This document shows positions 5,858 to 7,473 of a DNA stretch of 7,473 nucleotides, piece by piece. Each line of letters starts with the position of its first letter. Positions within the stretch are counted from its first letter, which is position 1. The notes under the pieces were generated by a model, which saw only the letters and a program-made list of their open reading frames with translations, was not told the DNA's origin and did no database searches. Source of the stretch: Pseudomonadota bacterium. Its GTDB lineage: Bacteria > Pseudomonadota > Gammaproteobacteria > Steroidobacterales > Steroidobacteraceae. The stretch covers positions 1-7,473 of the forward strand of contig JAKAFQ010000192.1 of assembly GCA_021817875.1 (NCBI GenBank). Reading direction: 5' to 3'. Position numbers and translations under genes: made by a program.

Positions 5858-6591
5858 GTCCGAACCACCTCCTGCACCCATTTGGCCGCCCGCTCGCGGT
5901 AGAGCACCTCGGCGCGCAGCCGCATCATCAGCACCGCGCCGAAGAACAGCGTGAAGCCGACGAACATGATCAGCAGCGGCACGAGCATCGAGGGCGGCAT
6001 GGTCGGTTTACCGAGATACATCACCGACGGCCCCTGGTGCAAAGAGTTCCACCACACGACCGAATAATGAATGATGGGCACGTTGATGACCCCGACGACG
6101 GCGAGCACGGCACTGATGCGGTCGGCTCGCTGCACGTCCTCGAATGCCGCCCGCAGGCCCATGTAGCCGAGGTACAGGAAGAACAGGATCAGTTCCGAGG
6201 TGAGCCGGGGGTCCCACTGCCAGTAGGTCCCCCACATCGGCTTGCCCCACAGCGACCCGGTGACGAGCGCCGCGAGCGTGAACGAGGCCCCGATGGGCGC
6301 ACAGGCCGCAGCCACGGCATGCGCCACTTTCATCCGCCAGATGAGTCCGATGCCCCCCGCCACCGCCATCATCGTATAGACCATCAGGGACAGCCAGGCG
6401 CTCGGGGCGTGCACGTAGAGGATACGGTAGCCGTCACCCTGCTGGTAATCGGGCGGCGCCAGGTACAGCCCGCCGATCAGCCCGGCGACGATGAGCAGCG
6501 CCGCCGGCCAGCCGAACCAGGGCGTGAGGCGCCCGGCGGTCCGATACACGTGTGGCGGTGAGGCGAGTCGGTGAAACCAGGTCCAGGCCAT
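5854..6591 (-). CDS. ccmC: CcmC, haem transfer protein to CcmE
   Basis: CcmC presents haem to CcmE on the periplasmic face and forms part of the CcmABCD complex. From the ATG at 6591 the product has 245 residues, the same as E. coli CcmC, with six membrane segments. The WWD domain is at about residues 115-129 (WGKPMWGTYWQWDPR). The two haem-ligand histidines are His61 in YVHAPSAW and His185 in WWNSLHQGPSV, matching H60 and H184 of E. coli. A TTG two codons upstream is also possible, but ATG-Ala-Trp is the usual N-terminus. The start lies 13 bases past the ccmB stop, and GGAGTGAGG spans that stop as a plausible SD region. The stop overlaps ccmD. Confidence 0.97.
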   Translation of the reverse strand: MAWTWFHRLASPPHVYRTAGRLTPWFGWPAALLIVAGLIGGLYLAPPDYQQGDGYRILYVHAPSAWLSLMVYTMMAVAGGIGLIWRMKVAHAVAAACAPIGASFTLAALVTGSLWGKPMWGTYWQWDPRLTSELILFFLYLGYMGLRAAFEDVQRADRISAVLAVVGVINVPIIHYSVVWWNSLHQGPSVMYLGKPTMPPSMLVPLLIMFVGFTLFFGAVLMMRLRAEVLYRERAAKWVQEVVRT

Positions 6592-6604
6592 GGGCAATTG
6601 TGCC

Positions 6605-7342
6605 TCACTCCAGGTTGATGCGTACGGCCGCCGAAGCGGCCAGCGGCGAGACGGTCATGCCAAACACGGCCAGCGCGCCGAGCAGCGTCAGCGGCGCGCC
6701 ATAGGGCTCGCCCCGGATGGCGAGCTCCGTGGCGCGGGCGCCGAAGATCAGCACCGGGATGGCCAGCGGCAGCGTCAACAGCGACAGCAGCGCCCCGGAA
6801 CGGCGCACCCCGAGGGTGAGCGCCGCGCCCACCGCCCCGATCAGGCTGAGCGTCACGGTCCCGACCGTCACCGACGCCAGAATCCCCGGCAGTGCCGCCT
6901 CCTGCACCCCGAGGGCCACGCCCGCGAGCGGAGCCATCAGCGCGAGCGGCAGTCCGGTCAACAGCCAGTGCGCGGCGGTCTTGGCCGCGAGCAGACCGGT
7001 GAGCGAGCGGCCCGAGAGCGCGAACTGCTCGAGCGTGCCATCCTGCGAATCATCGCGGAACAGAAACTCCAGCGCCAGGAGGGAGGATAGCAAAGCCGCG
7101 GCCCACACCACACCCGGGGCGATCCGGCGCAACTGCGACAGCGCCGGGGAGACCGCCAGCGGAAACAGCGTGGTGACCATGGCGAAAAATGCGAGCGGCT
7201 GCACCAGCTGGCTGGCCTTGCGGAAGGCGAGCTGCAGATCCCGCACGAGCATCAGGCGCGCCACGGCGAACGCCGAGGGCACCTCCGCGGCGCTGCCCGG
7301 CGCGAAGGCCGTCTGCGTCTCGCTCGCCACGACATTATCCAT
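6605..7342 (-). CDS. ccmB: CcmB, haem exporter ABC permease
   Basis: CcmB is the membrane permease that pairs with the ATPase CcmA. With CcmC and CcmD it drives release of haem-loaded CcmE. The product has six predicted membrane segments and the family blocks QPLAFFAMVTTLFPLAVSP (about residues 48-66), IAPGVVWAAALLSSLLALE (74-92), FRDD (95-98) with DGTLEQ (101-106), and AHWLLTGLPL (124-133). From the ATG at 7342 it has 245 residues, against about 220 usually; the extra is a roughly 30-residue hydrophilic N-terminus before RLMLVRDLQLAFRK. GGAG seven bases upstream and the eight-base overlap with ccmA favour this start. A shorter start at 7252 (215 residues) has no visible SD. A longer reading from 7435 lies inside ccmA and is rejected. 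Confidence 0.95.
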   Translation of the reverse strand: MDNVVASETQTAFAPGSAAEVPSAFAVARLMLVRDLQLAFRKASQLVQPLAFFAMVTTLFPLAVSPALSQLRRIAPGVVWAAALLSSLLALEFLFRDDSQDGTLEQFALSGRSLTGLLAAKTAAHWLLTGLPLALMAPLAGVALGVQEAALPGILASVTVGTVTLSLIGAVGAALTLGVRRSGALLSLLTLPLAIPVLIFGARATELAIRGEPYGAPLTLLGALAVFGMTVSPLAASAAVRINLE

Positions 7343-7473
7343 GCCGCAGCTCCAGCCGCCGCAGACCCGCGCCGGACACGATGAGCTCATGGTGAACCGC
7401 GGCGACCGCGAGGCCTCCGGCCGCCAGATGCTCATCGATCAGCCGCCCCACCAACTTCTGACCGTCCGCGTCG
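7335..7473 (-). CDS. ccmA: CcmA, haem exporter ATP-binding subunit (C-terminal end only)
   Basis: CcmA is the cytosolic ATPase of the CcmABCD complex. Its hydrolysis releases holo-CcmE. Only the last 45 codons are in the window. They begin just after the expected Walker B and D-loop (SALD) region, with DADGQKLVGRLIDEHLAAGGLAVAA-type sequence. The switch (H-loop) histidine follows in AVHHEL, and the protein ends RRLELRHG before TAA at 7337-7335. The usual family form at the switch is TTHQPL, so the Thr/Gln are replaced while the histidine is kept. The stop lies eight bases inside ccmB. Assignment rests on this short ABC tail plus its position before ccmB. Confidence 0.88.
   Translation of the reverse strand, partial: DADGQKLVGRLIDEHLAAGGLAVAAVHHELIVSGAGLRRLELRHG

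Noticed and set aside
5654..5881. A longer ccmD start at 5881
   Set aside because: The extra eight residues (MGAGGGSD) are not family-like. The ATG at 5857 has a good SD and the operon's usual ATGA overlap.
6605..7435. A ccmB start at 7435
   Set aside because: The added 31 residues are read inside the ccmA C-terminus in a shifted frame and are Arg/Ser/Cys-rich, unlike any CcmB.

Overview
The window comes from a high-GC proteobacterium, most likely a gammaproteobacterium. The evidence is a System I cytochrome c maturation (ccm) operon in the order ccmABCDEFGHI with E. coli-like protein lengths and motif positions. The exact lineage cannot be named from this sequence. Every supported gene lies on the minus strand, so transcription runs from high to low coordinates.

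Positions 7473 to 1514 hold a nearly complete ccm operon. It comprises the 3' end of ccmA (cut by the window edge), ccmB, ccmC, ccmD, ccmE, ccmF, ccmG (dsbE), ccmH and a short ccmI. The genes overlap by a few bases or are separated by at most 13. Together they attach haem covalently to apocytochromes c in the periplasm. CcmABCD load haem onto the CcmE chaperone and release it, CcmG and CcmH keep the apocytochrome CXXCH cysteines reduced and presented, and CcmF/H/I form the haem lyase. All diagnostic catalytic or haem-binding residues are present. The CcmI here is much smaller than the usual form.

Positions 1385 to 1014 encode a 123-residue KGG-repeat protein (YciG/con-10-type stress protein family) built from three 25-residue repeats plus a degenerate fourth. 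It has its own strong ribosome binding site. A long inverted repeat follows it at 921-971.

Positions 873 to 1 form the thiamine biosynthesis locus: a sigma70-like promoter, a TPP riboswitch (THI element), an SD-sequestering hairpin, and the first 221 codons of thiC. Translation of ThiC is probably switched off by thiamine pyrophosphate.

The known genes look conventional, and I do not see an undescribed multi-gene system. The points most worth a second look are the readable thiC expression platform, the young 75-bp coding repeats in the KGG gene, the minimal CcmI and the unexplained 921-971 hairpin.
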